DNA from: Symbiodinium natans
Lineage: Eukaryota > Sar > Dinophyceae > Suessiales > Symbiodiniaceae
Length of the DNA stretch: 64,000 nt
Assembly: GCA_905221605.1 (NCBI GenBank)
Contig: CAJNDS010000001.1
Span: 1,654,525 to 1,718,524, forward strand
Direction of reading: 5' to 3'
The notes below the pieces were generated by a model that saw nothing but the letters and a program-made list of their open reading frames with translations, was not told the DNA's origin and did not search any database. Position numbers and translations under genes: made by a program. This document shows, one piece after another, positions 21,004 through 31,613 of this stretch; positions within the stretch are counted from its first letter, which is position 1, and each line of letters starts with the position of its first letter.

Positions 21004-21670
21004 TTTAACCGAAACCTCAACATTCAACCTCAGACCACAAAACACGAACGGCAAATTCAGAAGTAATGGCAAGTCTTCTGACCACAATCATCGTCACACA
21101 ACAACAACAGGAATAACAACACTTATGATTACTGTAATAAAATGAAATGAAGAGCGATGATGATAGGGACAACTGACAACTGACAATGACAATGAGAGTG
21201 GTCGTATTAACACGAAAACATAAGGATACCCAAACGAGGAAGCCGAATGACTATACTCATGATATTGAACAGCTTCTGATCACAACAAACAAGGAAATGA
21301 CAAGATAAGAGTGAACGACATCATTGAAGGTCCAAACACATCCACTCCTGCAAGCTCTCGAGCCCAGCCAGATGCAACAGGCCATGAACCTCAGCTATTC
21401 AATCCAGGCCTCAGAATTTGGGCCTTCATGTTTACAGGGCTTAGGGTGTCAACCCTCTCTAAACAGCCCGCTACAAAGAACCAGTATATAGTTGTATATA
21501 TATATATGTACATATATGTATATAACAATAGAACTATACATGTACAATGTACATGTATTACAACCTTGACATTGAAACCTTGGGGCTCAGAACCAAACAC
21601 CCCTTTTAAGTCGTGGGGTTGCTCATAAGCCTCAACTTACACAAAACTCGACTTGCCCGGCAGAAATAAA
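21004..21670. other. AT-rich, array-free stretch without a gene
   Basis: Contains ACAA/CAATGA-rich sequence, an AT repeat at 21486-21530 (TATATATATATGTACATATA) and an ACATGTACAATGTACATGT palindrome at 21538. Two short opposing ORFs overlap and neither looks real. Confidence 0.5.
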
Positions 21671-21730
21671 CCCTAAACCCCAAAACCCGAAACCCGAATT
21701 CCGGTCAGGTCGCTTCCACTCGGGACTCAC

Positions 21731-21771
21731 GTCGGAGGCGGCTCTGTCAGCGCAGTCAAACCGGGCGCCGC
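21731..21771 (-). CDS. Candidate 41-nt exon with consensus splice sites
   Basis: CTGCCAG|GCGGCGCC and TCCGAC|GTGAGT bound the frame ARFDCADRAASD. Both sites fit the consensus well. Confidence 0.5.
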
Positions 21772-21774
21772 CTG

Positions 21775-21895
21775 GCAGAAGACCCCCAAAAAACCTTTAG
21801 GGATCAGGGTTTAGGGTTTAGGGTTTGGGGTTTAGGGCGCTAGGGTTTATTGTTTAGGGTTTAGGGTTTAGGGTTTAGACAGAAGACCCCCAAAA
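21775..21895. repeat. 16-bp direct repeat bracketing an array
   Basis: CAGAAGACCCCCAAAA occurs at 21776 and 21880, on either side of a TTTAGGG array, immediately upstream (minus sense) of the 21731-21771 exon. Confidence 0.65.
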
Positions 21896-21920
21896 CCCTG
21901 CCTAGCGTTACAGGGTTTAA

Positions 21921-22022
21921 GTTGGGATGTTTCTCCTTATACTAACAGACCTTAATATGAACTATAGTAGGGAGTACTATGACCCTATAAAAGGACTGGT
22001 AGTATAAGGGAGAACATCCTAA
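21921..22022. mobile_element. Family C foldback element
   Basis: GTTGGGATGTTTCTCCTTAT pairs with ATAAGGGAGAACATCCTA; centre TATAGTAGGGAGTACTATGA. Confidence 0.8.
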
Positions 22023-22305
22023 GGTTTAAGGTTGAGGGCTTAGGGTTTAGAAGCCCTTACCAGTATAACCCTGAATCCCTAAGTCCTGAAGCCTGAAATG
22101 GTTCAGGGTTAGGGTTGAGGTTTGGGGTTTAGGGTTTAGGGCTTCGGCCGCGCAAAGGGTCTCTGGGGCCAGTGATTTATAGTCGAAGAATTACTCAACA
22201 CACCCCAAACCTACATCCCCCCTTTTACCCATAAAAGGTACCGTAATCCCAAAAACCCTGAACCCTAAACCCTACAACCCTCAACCCCCCCCGCCCCGCG
22301 CCTAC

Positions 22306-22367
22306 GTAGCGAAGGTTCTTGGGACAGGCCTCAGCACGCGTTTGCCAGACTGCAACCACCGAAACTT
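22306..22367 (-). CDS. Candidate internal exon
   Basis: Acceptor CCTAG|AAG, then FRWLQSGKRVLRPVPRTFA, donor GCTAC|GTAGGC. Confidence 0.5.
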
Positions 22368-22429
22368 CTAGGCTGTTACCCTAAACCCTAAACCCTAAAC
22401 CCTAAACCCTAAACCCTAAACCCTAAACC

Positions 22430-22925
22430 CTAAACCCTAGGGCTTTTGGGGGCCTGAAGAATTAGATTGGGGTTTTGGGGGATGATGATTATGATAGTAT
22501 AATTACAAAGGGACCATAAGGGAATACTATTAGAAATTGTCCCGACCCTTACATTAGCATTTCGGGGTTCAGGGTTTGGGTTTTGGTGCTTAGGGTTAAG
22601 AGTGAGCTCAGATGCAGTTCCCCTAGAAATTAACGGCTTGGGGCTTCGGTTTTTTTTGGGGTTAGAGCTCAGGGTTTTGGCGCTTCGGGTATAGGGCTTA
22701 GTTGAAAGGAGGGGCAACGTGAAATCGTAAGCCCTTAACCAGATAAGGGTTCAGCTATATGGCTATATAGGTTCATAGGCGAAAACAGCGACGAACCCTT
22801 TCTTTTGGTTTTGCTGGGGCCCTTTAAACACGATCTATACGGGAAAATGGAAACAAGAGCCCTCAACCCTAAACCTTTTCTTTTGGTTTTCATGGGGCCC
22901 TTTTTTCACCCTGAACCCTACAAGC
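22430..22925. other. No convincing gene; dispersed repeat fragments
   Basis: TAATTACAAAGGGACCATAAGGGAATACT-type sequence at 22490-22535 recurs at 38800-38835. TTCTTTTGGTTTTGCTGGGGCCC at 22799 is repeated in short form at 22878. Confidence 0.5.
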
Positions 22926-23025
22926 CCTTAAAGAAGATCATCCAGAGTCGGAAGAGGAAACACATTTAGGGCTTGGGGTTTAGGGTTTAGGGTTAGGTCT
23001 TCAAGCTACGGAGGATCACAGTTAC

Positions 23026-23106
23026 GTTTCTTGGGTTAGGTCCCATAGAGCAACAGTCTCCTTCAGTCCTCATGATCAGGAAGAACAGGACCCTATTCTC
23101 GCACCA
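23026..23106 (-). CDS. Candidate internal exon (27 codons, phase 0-0)
   Basis: Acceptor GTTCAG|TGG, then CENRVLFFLIMRTEGDCCSM, GPNPRN, donor AAAC|GTAACT. Confidence 0.5.
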
Positions 23107-23530
23107 CTGAACCGCCACTACGAAATGGGGCCCAAACCCAAAACCCTAAACCCTAAACTTTAAACCCTAAACCCTAACCCCAAACCCCTAAACTAGTTTA
23201 GGGCTCGGGGTCGAGGATGGCAGCGCTCGAAGTTGAGGATTGATGAAAGGTTAGGGCTATTTAGAGTCGGAACTAAATTTGCGCCCCTTGTTCTGCAACC
23301 ATGAAAAAAACACCATACCTAGTAAGCGCCCATACTTCGGCTCCCTAGAAAGAAGCATAAGTGCACCATGCTAAGGGCCTACGGCTCCAACCCTAAACCC
23401 TAAACACTAAACCCTAAACCCTGAACCCTAAACCCTAAACCCTAAACCCTAAACCCCAAACCCCAAACCCGAAACCCTAAACCCTGAACCCTGAACCCTG
23501 AACCCTGAACCCGGAACCCTGAACCCTAAC

Positions 23531-23587
23531 CTTCAGAGGCCCAGCGACCGAGCCGAGCTCCGGCAACAGGGGCTCTCCGGCACCTTG
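23531..23587 (-). CDS. Candidate internal exon (19 codons, phase 0-0)
   Basis: Acceptor CTGCAG|CAA, then GAGEPLLPELGSVAGPLK, donor AAG|GTTAGGGTTCAGGG, which opens directly into a telomere-type array. Confidence 0.55.
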
Positions 23588-24077
23588 CTGCAGTTTGTTG
23601 CTTGAGGTTTAGGGTTTAGGGTTTAGGGTTTAGGGTTTAGAGCTTAGGGGGTTCTAAGCCTCAGAAAAAAATTGAGGATAAGGGTTTGGGGTAGGGGTTT
23701 GCGGCTTGGGGTTTGGGGTTTTGGGGTTTGGGGTTTTGGGGTTTGGGGTTTGGGGTTTGGGGGGAAGATAGAACGCACAAAATTCCTTGCCTGCCGACAA
23801 TTGACCGGGCCCCGGGCTAGTGGAACTAAGATGCAAACTGCAAGCCAGGTGGGCAGCCTCAACAAGCCCTAATCCAGCCCTAAACCCTAAACCCCTTAAC
23901 CCTGAACCCCTTAACCCATTAACCCTAAACCCCTATACCCCTCCACCCCTAGACCCCGAAGCCCCCAAACCCCTAAACCCCTAAACTCACCCTAAACCCC
24001 AAACTTACCCTACACTCTAACCCTAAACCCTAAACCCTAAACCCTAAACCCCTACACCCTAAACCCTAAACCCCGAA

Positions 24078-24132
24078 CACCCCTCTCTCCCAGTATGCCA
24101 AGAGGGAACCGACTCTGGCAGCCGAGGCCTAG
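24078..24132 (-). CDS. Candidate exon
   Basis: Reads ASAARVGSLLAYWERGVFGV then TAG. Boundaries approximate. Confidence 0.4.
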
Positions 24133-24747
24133 ATCTAAGGGCAGTTACATGTTTAGGGTTTAGGGTTTAGGGTCTAGGGTTTAGGGTTTCGTGGTCCCTT
24201 AATATGGTCCCTTGCCTTCTTACAGGGCTGTTTTATAAGCCAGCCGATATTCAGGGACCGTGTAACGACCCTTAAACTAAAGTCTGCTCAGCTCGGCTGC
24301 ATGGTAACCTTGGGCTCTTCATTTAACTAGCTTCTCCAGTAACCAAGAAATGGCAAAGTGAAGCTTCAGTAACTCTTCCTGGAAGACAAAAATGTCGCTA
24401 AGTTAACCTTCGGTCCAGGGTTTAGGGTTTAGGGTTTAGGGTTTAGGGTTTAGGGTTTAGGGTGTGTTGAACTTGTTGTTGTTGGGGCCCTTCAGTCCTG
24501 AAAGCCTGACGGGGTGAGGTTGGGCGCTTGGAGGCACCCCTTGAGGGTTGAGGCTTGGGGGGCCCGTGGGATACACAGTACTCCTCAACTTCTAGCAACT
24601 AAACCCTAAACCCTAAGCCTTATAAACCCTAAACCCTAAACCGCATAACCTAAACCCTAAGCCTACAGTGCCTGACCTACATTGGACCTACATAATTTCC
24701 GGTTTCCAGACAAAGCATCACACCGCTGGCCTCACGGAATCACTTAC

Positions 24748-25287
24748 GAGGGCTTGACTTGTCTCTGCATGCCCAATAAACGGCGCTAAGGGCTTCTCGT
24801 TTGGGGTTCTTTTGCGACCGAGCCATCAATTTGTCTGGGGGGAAGGGGGGTGAACCCTAAACCCCACAAGCACTCGCCTACACTTGCGGTGCCGCGCCTC
24901 ATCCGAATCGCGACTTTTTGCTCCAGCACAGCCGGTTGGCGGGCTTTGACTTCGGGTTACTCATGGTGTAGGGTTCATTAAATGCCTTATGCGCATCCCC
25001 CCCCCCCCCCCCCCCCAGGGTTTTAGGGTTTGGGGTCACTCATGGTTTAGGGTTCATAAAGTTACCTTGTATACCCGCCCCCCATTTTGGGGGTTACCGA
25101 AAAATAAGGGAACCCTAAGAAGGTACGCTTACAATCGGAAATCCCTGTATGACTCTTTCAGGGATTTTGTAGGAAATCCTGATAGGCACGCAAGAAAAGC
25201 CCTAAACACACACGGCGCCATCACGCTACGCGCCCCGCCGCCATGGCAGCTTTCAGCCACATACCCCCTCCAGCAGCCGAGACATCC
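24748..25287 (-). CDS. Three-exon gene segment
   Basis: Exon 25287-25230: acceptor TTTAG|G (telomere-type), DVSAAGGGMWLKAAMAAGR, donor CGC|GTAGCG. Exon 24949-24904: acceptor CGAAG|TCA, SKPANRLCWSKKSRF, apparent GA donor TCG|GATGAG. Exon 24834-24748: acceptor CCCCCCAG|AC after a pyrimidine tract, KLMARSQKNPKREALSAVYW, ACRDKSSP, donor CCTC|GTAAGT. Phases 0, 1 and 1 agree across the junctions. The GA donor is the weak point; if wrong, exon 2 ends in TGA and exon 3 could begin at ATG 24826. Basic protein, function unknown. Confidence 0.55.
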
Positions 25288-25344
25288 CTAAACCCTAAAC
25301 CCTAAACCCTCAACCCCTTCTTACCCTCACCTAAAGCCTTAAGC

Positions 25345-25620
25345 TCAGAGGTAGCGGGCGCCCGCTTAGCTGCCCCGATCCATGTGCATCAGGTCGATAC
25401 CTCACAACAGGCACGGGTTTAGGGTTTAGGGTTTAGGGTTTCGGGTTTAGGGTTTCGGGTGGGTTTAGGGTTGAGGTTTCCCCAAGAAACTTGGAGAAAA
25501 GTTGATAACCGTTCGTGGTTTAGTTAGGTTCGGAATGGACCCCAAGCAGGACCAAGTCATCGCACCTAGCAGCCACAAGCCTCAACGGCCTGGCACCCCA
25601 ATCGCTCGTCCCAACACCTT
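25345..25620 (-). other. Two further candidate exons
   Basis: 25345-25405 reads PVVRYRPDAHGSGQLSGRPL. 25505-25615 reads GVGTSDWGARPLRLVAARCD in one frame; after TCCAAG|GTG another reads VLGRAIGVPGR and a stop. Frames are ambiguous. Confidence 0.4.
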
Positions 25621-25825
25621 GGACCTCAACCCTGAAACAATAATTACTACCTTACAACCACCCTGAACCCTAAACCCCTATACACTTGAACCCCAAGCCA
25701 TAAGCCGAAATTAGGGTCTCAAACCCTCAAACCCCCCTCTACTATGCTTCAGGGAAATTTCGCTTGAGCGTCCCCCAAAACCCTAAACTAAATCCTGAAC
25801 CCCAAACTTTAACCCTAAACCCTAC

Positions 25826-26166
25826 CAGCCTAAGCAGGCGAGTACGACGAGGCCGGCATCCACCGCGGGGCCCACCCTCGCGGCGGGGCTCGTAGGGTTT
25901 AGGGTTTCGGGTTTAGGGTTTAGAGTGTGGGGTTTAGGGTTTAGGGTACGTTTAGGGTTTAGGGTTTGGGGTTTAGGGTAAGTTTAGGGTTTAGGGTTCA
26001 GGGTAAGTTTAGGGCTTAGGGTTTAGGGATTCGGGCTTAAAGAGCTCCAAAGGAGACAAAAGAGTACGTGGCCCAGGTAACACATAGGGAGACTCACTCG
26101 AATAAACACATGTACAGAATCTGTCGCCCCAAGACGAAAACTAGGCAAACACAGGAGTCTGAAGTT
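25826..26166 (-). CDS. Two-exon gene segment with an RGG-rich exon
   Basis: Exon 26166-26098: acceptor GTCAAG|AAC, NFRLLCLPSFRLGATDSVHV, FIR, donor CGA|GTGAGT (consensus). Exon 25888-25826: acceptor TACGAG|CCC, PRREGGPRGGCRPRRTRLLR, donor CTG|GTAGGG. Both are phase 0. The second exon is arginine/glycine-rich, suggestive of RNA binding. The plus strand is also open across it (YDEAGIHRGAHPRGGA), so strand rests on the upstream exon. Confidence 0.5.
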
Positions 26167-26455
26167 CTTGACTTCCCCCCCTGTCGGGTTTAGGGTTTAG
26201 GGTTTAGGGTTTATATGGGCGATGGATGCACATTTCAGGGCCGACAGGTGAGAGGGAGTTGTACGGGTAGGGTTTGGGGTTTAGGGTTTAGGCCCCCTAG
26301 AAGTGTGGGATGATGCTGCTTTGGGGCTTTAGAGCTGTACAAGGGGATGCCGGCTTCAGGGCTTTATGGAAGAGGGCTTTCGGGCTTCTCTAAGGGATTC
26401 GGTGTTGGGGCTGAAGGGTCTGTAGGGCTTTGGGGTACAGGAGCTCTAATGTTAG

Positions 26456-26650
26456 GGGTTAGGGTGCAGGGGCTTTAGGGCTTTAGGGCTTTAGGGCTTT
26501 AGGGCTTTAGGGCTTTAGGGCTTTAGGGCTTTAGGGCTTTAGGGCTTTAGGGGTTTAGGGGTTTAGGGGTTTAGGGGTTTAGGGGTTTAGGGGTTTAGGG
26601 GTTTAGGGGTTTAGGGCTTTAGGGGTTTAGGGTTTCGGGTCTAGGGTACA
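26456..26650 (+). repeat. Two blocks of 8-9 bp telomere variants
   Basis: About ten GGGCTTTA units then about eight GGGGTTTA units. Each block is internally uniform. Confidence 0.95.
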
Positions 26651-26784
26651 GGGGGTCTAGGGGTGAGGGTGTATAGGAGGCTGGGGCTTTAGGGCTTTAG
26701 GGTTCAGGGTTTGCGGTTCAGGGTGTAGGGTTTAGGGTTTAGGTTTTAGGGTTTAGGGTTTAGGCTTCAGGGCTTCGGAAGTGT

Positions 26785-26895
26785 TTGCCCAAGCTTGACT
26801 GAGCGGAGCCTGATCTTCTGCTTCTGCGAGCCTGGCGCAGGACTTGGGCTTCTTCGGGCTCCAGGCCGGCGTCTTCAGGACATCTGCTTTCCACT
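26785..26895 (-). CDS. Candidate exon
   Basis: After AAAGCAG|A it reads CPEDAGLEPEEAQVLRQARR, SRRSGSAQSSLGKHFR. Possible GC donor CGAA|GCCC. An alternative frame is also open. Confidence 0.5.
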
Positions 26896-26989
26896 AGAGC
26901 CTTCGAAAAAAAAAACGAAGCCAGAAAACCGCCAAGCCCCTGAGCCCCTACACCTTAAACCCCCCAAGCCCCTAAGCCCCTAGACCTTA

Positions 26990-27200
26990 TAAACCCCCAA
27001 GCGGCAAAGTGAGCAAGCCCAGACATGTTCTCAAAGTTCAACTGCTGCTGGCCAAGCAGGCGCAGCAACCTCCCCTCCAAAAAAAGAGAAGAGGCAATAG
27101 CACCCAAAGCCCCATGAACCCCCAAACATCCGAAATTGCACGGGTATACCCTAAAACACACTAAACTTTCCGCCCAAACCCCTCGATTGATAGGGCCAAA
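26990..27200 (-). CDS. Candidate exon
   Basis: Minus frame includes FGCLGVHGALGAIASSLFLE, GRLLRLLGQQQLNFENMSGL. The plus strand is partly open. Ends undefined. Confidence 0.4.
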
Positions 27201-27392
27201 CAAGCCTTTGTGTTGGATTTCCCGTGATCATAAGGGTACTCTTATGCCTTACTAGGCCCCTAACCCAGATCCCTAAACCCTAAACAGTTAACCCCGAACC
27301 CTACACAGTAAACCCTAAACCCTAACCCCCGATAATCCCTAAACCCTAAAACCCTGAACCTTAAACAGTAAACCCTTAACACTTAAACTTAG

Positions 27393-27492
27393 CTTTGGAG
27401 TAGACCCTGGAAAAATATATATACTTTTTAGGTATAAGTAGCTATTATAGGAACCCAAAACCAAAAAAGTATTAAAGTGTAGTACTCCAAAG
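27393..27492. mobile_element. Family B small inverted-repeat element
   Basis: CTTTGGAGTAGACCCTGG at the left, AGTACTCCAAAG at the right, same inner blocks as 12315-12417. Confidence 0.8.
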
Positions 27493-27499
27493 CCCAGTA

Positions 27500-27825
27500 A
27501 ACCTTCAACATCCAGCCCCAGAGCTCCCCTGGCCTGACCCTAAAGCCATAACACCCCTGAAACCCCAAAAACAGTGCCACCAAAACAGCCCACGTGCCCA
27601 AACCCTAAAGCTCTGAACCTTAAACAGAAAGCCCCTTAACCCTTGAATGTTAAACAGCAAGCCCTAGAGCCCACATGCCTAGACCCTAAACCTCCGAACC
27701 CTGAACCCTAAACTCTAAACCCTAAACCCGAGCCCTAAACCCTAAACCCTAAACCCTAAACCCTAAACCCTAGCCCTAAACCCTAAACCCTAAACCCTAA
27801 AACCCCTAAGACAGCAAGCCCTGAA
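27500..27825 (-). repeat. Degenerate CCCTAAA-rich stretch, no gene
   Basis: Only telomere-type units and decayed spacers; a cleaner array lies at 27715-27800. Confidence 0.6.
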
Positions 27826-27828
27826 GCC

Positions 27829-27893
27829 CACGTGCCTGATGGTTCAGCCATGGCCATGAGCCTCGTGTCTTCGTCGACCACCTTTGTGCCACT
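27829..27893 (-). CDS. Candidate exon
   Basis: Reads EARSGTKVVDEDTRLMAMAE, PSG, donor GGCAC|GTGGGC. Confidence 0.45.
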
Positions 27894-28569
27894 TCGGGCT
27901 TCCTCTTAGGGTTGAGGGTTTAGGGTTTAGGGTTTTTCGGGCTGTAGCCCTAAACCCTGAACCATAAACCCCGACTAAACCCCAAACCATGAACCCTACA
28001 CCCCAGACCCTAAACCCAAAACCCTAAACCCCAAACCCTAAACCCTAAAAAAACGCAGGTTAGGGGTAGATGTTGTAGGGTTTGGGGTTTCGGACTTCGT
28101 GGGTGTATGCGGGCGGGGCTGTGCGCGCTGTAGGGCCCTTAGACGAACGTTAAAAAGAAATTCCGAACCCACTCCAAGCTTTCCTTAAGGTTTAGGCTTT
28201 AGGCTTCAGGCTTTACGGTCCAGGGCTGCAACCCCTGGCGTTAGGGTTCAGGGTGTCTTAGAGACAAAATGTAAATTTCTATCTTACCCTAAACCCTGCA
28301 CCCTACACCCCAAACCCTAAACCCTAAACCCTAAACCCTATACCCTATACCCTAACCCTAAACCCTAAAACCCTACACATTTTCGAGTAGGTTGGGAGCT
28401 CTTGGGGCTTCTGGGGCTCATGGGCTCTGCGACCCAGGGTCCAGGGTTAGAGCGGTTTGGGGCGCAGGGTTGAGGGTTCGGGGTTCAGGGCTTGAGAGGG
28501 TTTAGGGTTTAGGGTTTAAGGTTTAGGGTTTAGGGCTCAGGGCTTGAGGGGGTTTAGGGTTTAGGGCCC

Positions 28570-28640
28570 CTAAACATCTCTTCGGCGCTTCGAAAGGTCG
28601 CGCGCTGGGCCGGCAGCTGCCTTGAGACCGACCTATACCC
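28570..28640 (-). CDS. Candidate exon
   Basis: Reads VSRQLPAQRATFRSAEEMFR. Frame ends inside a telomere unit. Confidence 0.45.
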
Positions 28641-28852
28641 TAAACCCTAAACCCTAAACTGACCTGTCTGCTGGGCTTTGCAAACGGTTTCCCAACACGC
28701 AAAGCCCCAAAAAAACAAATCCGAAACCCTAAGCCCTCGAACCCTAAATTGAAACCCTAAATCTTAAAAACCCTAATCTCTAAACCCCCCCAGATCCCCC
28801 CAAAATCCCTAAAAGGCTAAACCTAAACCCTAAGCCCTAAACCCTCAAGCTA

Positions 28853-28920
28853 TGTTATCGAAGGCGTTGTCCCCACCAGGGCTCCAAGCATTGAGGCGAT
28901 CTCCAGATCCTGTCTCAAGG
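28853..28920 (-). CDS. Candidate exon, possibly terminal
   Basis: Reads ALRQDLEIASMLGALVGTTP, SIT and TAG. Confidence 0.4.
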
Positions 28921-29060
28921 CTGTGGGTTTAGGTTTTAGGGTTTAGGGTTTAAGGTTTAGGGATTAGGATTCAGGATTTTCGGGTTTTAGGGTCTAAGGG
29001 TTTAGCGTTGAGGGTTTGGGGGTTAGGGTTTACGTTCGAATCGTCCCACGAATAGCAATT

Positions 29061-29215
29061 CTAACTTAATGTTTTCTGAGCAGTGAACCAGAGACAGTCA
29101 TTCACATTAAACTCCCAAAAAGGAAGTGCAGAACCGCGGCGTTGTCTTCCAAATTTCGCCTCCTGACGCACTTTGAGAGCATTCAATTGAACTTTGCCCG
29201 CTGCTTGTTTCCTTG
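29061..29215 (-). CDS. Candidate terminal exon
   Basis: Reads QAAGKVQLNALKVRQEAKFG, RQRRGSALPFWEFNVNDCLW, FTAQKTLS and TAG. It adjoins a dispersed repeat (29245-29297, GGGCACCCTTTTTGGGGTTG) that recurs at 60457. Confidence 0.5.
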
Positions 29216-29358
29216 GTAGCCCACGAACAATATAACAGATAAGGGCACCCTTTTTGGGGTTGGTTACTTTATAAGGGCACCTTGAACCCACAAAATGGGA
29301 AGAGGGTCTAAACCCTAAACCCTAAACCCCCACAGGGCTCCCATGGGAGGCTCAAGCG

Positions 29359-29661
29359 TCACGCCGCTCGCTTTGTTTCATCAGAGGCCTTTCTCTCCAC
29401 GCTGGGCACTTCGCTGCGGAAGTTTGCTCTACGGCGTCGTGGTTGTTTAGGGTTTAGGGTTGTTGGGTGTTGAAACCCGTGAACGCGTCGAACGCTGGAT
29501 CCCACAGCTCTTAACAGCACGTGATGGGAAACTGGGTATGGGGTCTCCACTAGGCCGAAAAGCCAAGGCTGCGTCCCAAACCTAATCTCATTCTGAACCA
29601 GAAGCATTCTTCGGGCACCGGGCTTGTAGACACATAGTGTTCCAATACTGAAACCCTCCAC
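29359..29661 (-). CDS. 100-codon open frame containing two in-frame telomere units
   Basis: Segments EIRFGTQPWLFGLVETPYPV and SHHVLLRAVGSSVRRVHGFQ are followed by TTLNPK (from CCCTAAACCCTAAA) and RRRRANFRSEVPSVERKASD. Either the units are translated or two exons abut an array. Confidence 0.45.
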   Translation of the reverse strand: MEGFSIGTLCVYKPGARRMLLVQNEIRFGTQPWLFGLVETPYPVSHHVLLRAVGSSVRRVHGFQHPTTLNPKQPRRRRANFRSEVPSVERKASDETKRAA

Positions 29662-29664
29662 CCC

Positions 29665-29790
29665 CTACACTCAGGGCCTAGGCCGCCTGGGGCGACGCTT
29701 AAGGCCTTCGACCTCTATGCCCAGGTCGCTTGCCCACCTCCTGCAGCCCGGAGGTCGGTAGCACCCCAAGGGGACCCGCTGTGCGTCTGG
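29665..29790 (-). CDS. Candidate exon
   Basis: Reads DAQRVPLGCYRPPGCRRWAS, DLGIEVEGLKRRPRRPRP then TGA. Proline/arginine-rich. Confidence 0.45.
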
Positions 29791-29848
29791 CCCCCCGTAT
29801 CCCCCCCTAACCCTTTCTGACCCTGACCCTCTGCGCCAGGACCTGGCC

Positions 29849-30058
29849 TCAAACCTTTCCCTTGGCTGAAAATGGCCATCGGTGACGGAAAGGTTTTTTT
29901 TGAAAGTAAGCGATTGTCATGAGTTGAGGCCTAAACCCTAAAAGGAATAGGTTTGGGTGGTTTTGCCGCCTCAATCGGGCCAGAACTGCTCTTCGCACCT
30001 GACGGGGCATTCGAGCCGCTGCTGCATCCAAACCTTCACAGCATCTACGCCCTATCAC
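29849..30058 (-). CDS. Candidate exon(s), helix- and arginine-rich
   Basis: Reads CCEGLDAAAARMPRQVRRAV, LARLRRQNHPNLF, later KKPFRHRWPFSAKGKV. The apparent start codon is GTG, so the 5' boundary is probably an acceptor. Confidence 0.45.
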   Translation of the reverse strand: MIGRRCCEGLDAAAARMPRQVRRAVLARLRRQNHPNLFLLGFRPQLMTIAYFQKKPFRHRWPFSAKGKV

Positions 30059-30107
30059 TGCAAACCCTAAACCCTAAACCCTAAACCCTAAACCCTCCAC
30101 ACCCTCC

Positions 30108-30317
30108 TCATGCTAAAGGCTCCCAAGGAACCTGGGCCATGCAGTCTAGCCTACAAAAAGCGTAGGTTTTGGGCTCTTCAGTCCTAGTGGGCTGGGGTGG
30201 CGTTGCTGGCGTGTCAGGGGTTCTCGGCCTCTCACACCTGAACCATACAACAACTGCTGCAGCCGGTGGCCTTTTTGCAGCAACACCGTGCGGCTGCCGG
30301 CAACGACCTCGTGCCAC
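30108..30317 (-). CDS. Candidate exon
   Basis: Reads ARGRCRQPHGVAAKRPPAAA, VVVWFRCERPRTPDTPATPP, QPTRTEEPKTYAFCRLDCMA. A 69-codon frame in an array-free stretch. Confidence 0.45.
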   Translation of the reverse strand: MARGRCRQPHGVAAKRPPAAAVVVWFRCERPRTPDTPATPPQPTRTEEPKTYAFCRLDCMAQVPWEPLA

Positions 30318-30409
30318 CGGAAGCGTTAGGAATCTAGGTCTCAGAGTAACCGGAAAAAACCATTGATCAGTTCCCTAGTGCACAGGGTCTAGGAGCACCC
30401 TAAGGCCCT

Positions 30410-30770
30410 CTGCTTAAGAGGGCTATAACGGACCGAATGGCGGGGTGTGGACGGAAGCTCAAGGCTACGCACGCCCTGTGTCAGTGTAAACCCTCAAACC
30501 TGCAACCCTAAACCCTAAGCCTAAACACTCAACTTCACCGTACCAGCCGATCTCTGAGACCCCTACCATCAGCTCCCTGAACCATAAACCCTAAACCATA
30601 AACCTAAACCCTAAACCCTAAACCCTAAACCCTAAACCCTAAACCCTAAACCCTAAACCCTAAACCCTAAACCTAAACCCTAAACCCAAAGTTGGACCAG
30701 AACCGGCATCTGTGCCAGCATGCGAAATCACTCAGTTCCTCCATCCGAGGCCATGTGCGCAACATCGGGG
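30410..30770 (-). other. Three small candidate exons around a CCCTAAA array
   Basis: 30410-30470 GVRSLELPSTPRHSVRYSPL after ACACAG|; 30540-30585 ELMVGVSEIGWYGEVE; 30690-30768 MLRTWPRMEELSDFACWHRC. The array at 30595-30685 separates the last two. Confidence 0.4.
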
Positions 30771-30839
30771 TTTAGGGTTTAGGGTTTACGGTTAAGGGTT
30801 TAGGGTTTAGGGTTTAGGGACGATTATATAGAGAGAGTC

Positions 30840-31035
30840 AGCATATTTACAGGATCCATAATCCCTAAACCCCTCTCTTGCCGGGACAGAAGATCGCTCT
30901 CTAGGCGATTCAGATCGCGCTTGGTTGTAAACGGTGACTGGAAGCTGCCCAAGACACCCCTTTTTGAAGATCCCGTTTTTGGTGCTCAAGACACGTGTTT
31001 GAAAATCCTCAAGGTAGTATAAGGGCCTTGCTGGG
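30840..31035 (-). CDS. Candidate exon, 60+ codons
   Basis: Reads LEDFQTRVLSTKNGIFKKGC, LGQLPVTVYNQARSESPRER, SSVPAREGFRDYGSCKYADS. One of the longer open frames outside the 47-52 kb island. Confidence 0.5.
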
Positions 31036-31179
31036 AGTATGTTCAGGAAACTCTTAAGGACCTTAGGAATACGAGCCTTAATCCCTAAACCCTGAATCCC
31101 TGTAATCCCCGCAAAAAGCCCGTAGCCCTCCAAAACCCTACAGCCGCTCGAATCGGTTTAGGGTCTATGTGGACTCTTT

Positions 31180-31260
31180 AGAAGACATCTCTTGCTTTAA
31201 AGTGACCAACATTTTCGAAGGTGAAGCCGCCCCTTTCAAGAAGCGGTCCAAGGGCTTAGG
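31180..31260 (-). CDS. Candidate exon
   Basis: Reads LGPLLERGGFTFENVGHFKA, RD. Product not recognised. Confidence 0.45.
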
Positions 31261-31285
31261 GCTCCGGGGTTCAGGCGTGCAGGTG

Positions 31286-31430
31286 TACTTGGAGGTGCAT
31301 GGTACTTATTAACCAATTAGAACTGTGCTTATAGCCCACTTATAAGCCCCTTAAGTGCCCTAGTATGGTTATAAGTGCATGTTATAAGTGCAGTTGTACT
31401 TGGTTAATAAGCACCATGAACCTCCAAGTA
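31286..31430. mobile_element. Family A foldback element, best full-length copy (145 bp)
   Basis: TACTTGGAGGTGCATGGTAC / GCACCATGAACCTCCAAGTA are the outer arms. TTATTAACCAATTAGAACTG pairs with GTTGTACTTGGTTAATAA, and the centre TAAGTGCCCTAGTATGGTTA closes the hairpin. No coding capacity; a non-autonomous element or structured intronic module. Confidence 0.85.
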
Positions 31431-31613
31431 AGTTGTAAGGTTCCTTGCTTGGGGGATACCTCAGTGCATACACACGCTGGTTGGGGTTGGGGAAACCACA
31501 GTGAGTTTAGCCCTAAACCCTATTCCCCAAAATAGACCCTCAACCCCTGAGCGAAAAGGAAGTAGCACTGAGGGCTCTAGGCTTGGTATCTAGACCCCGC
31601 CTGGCCCCCTAAA

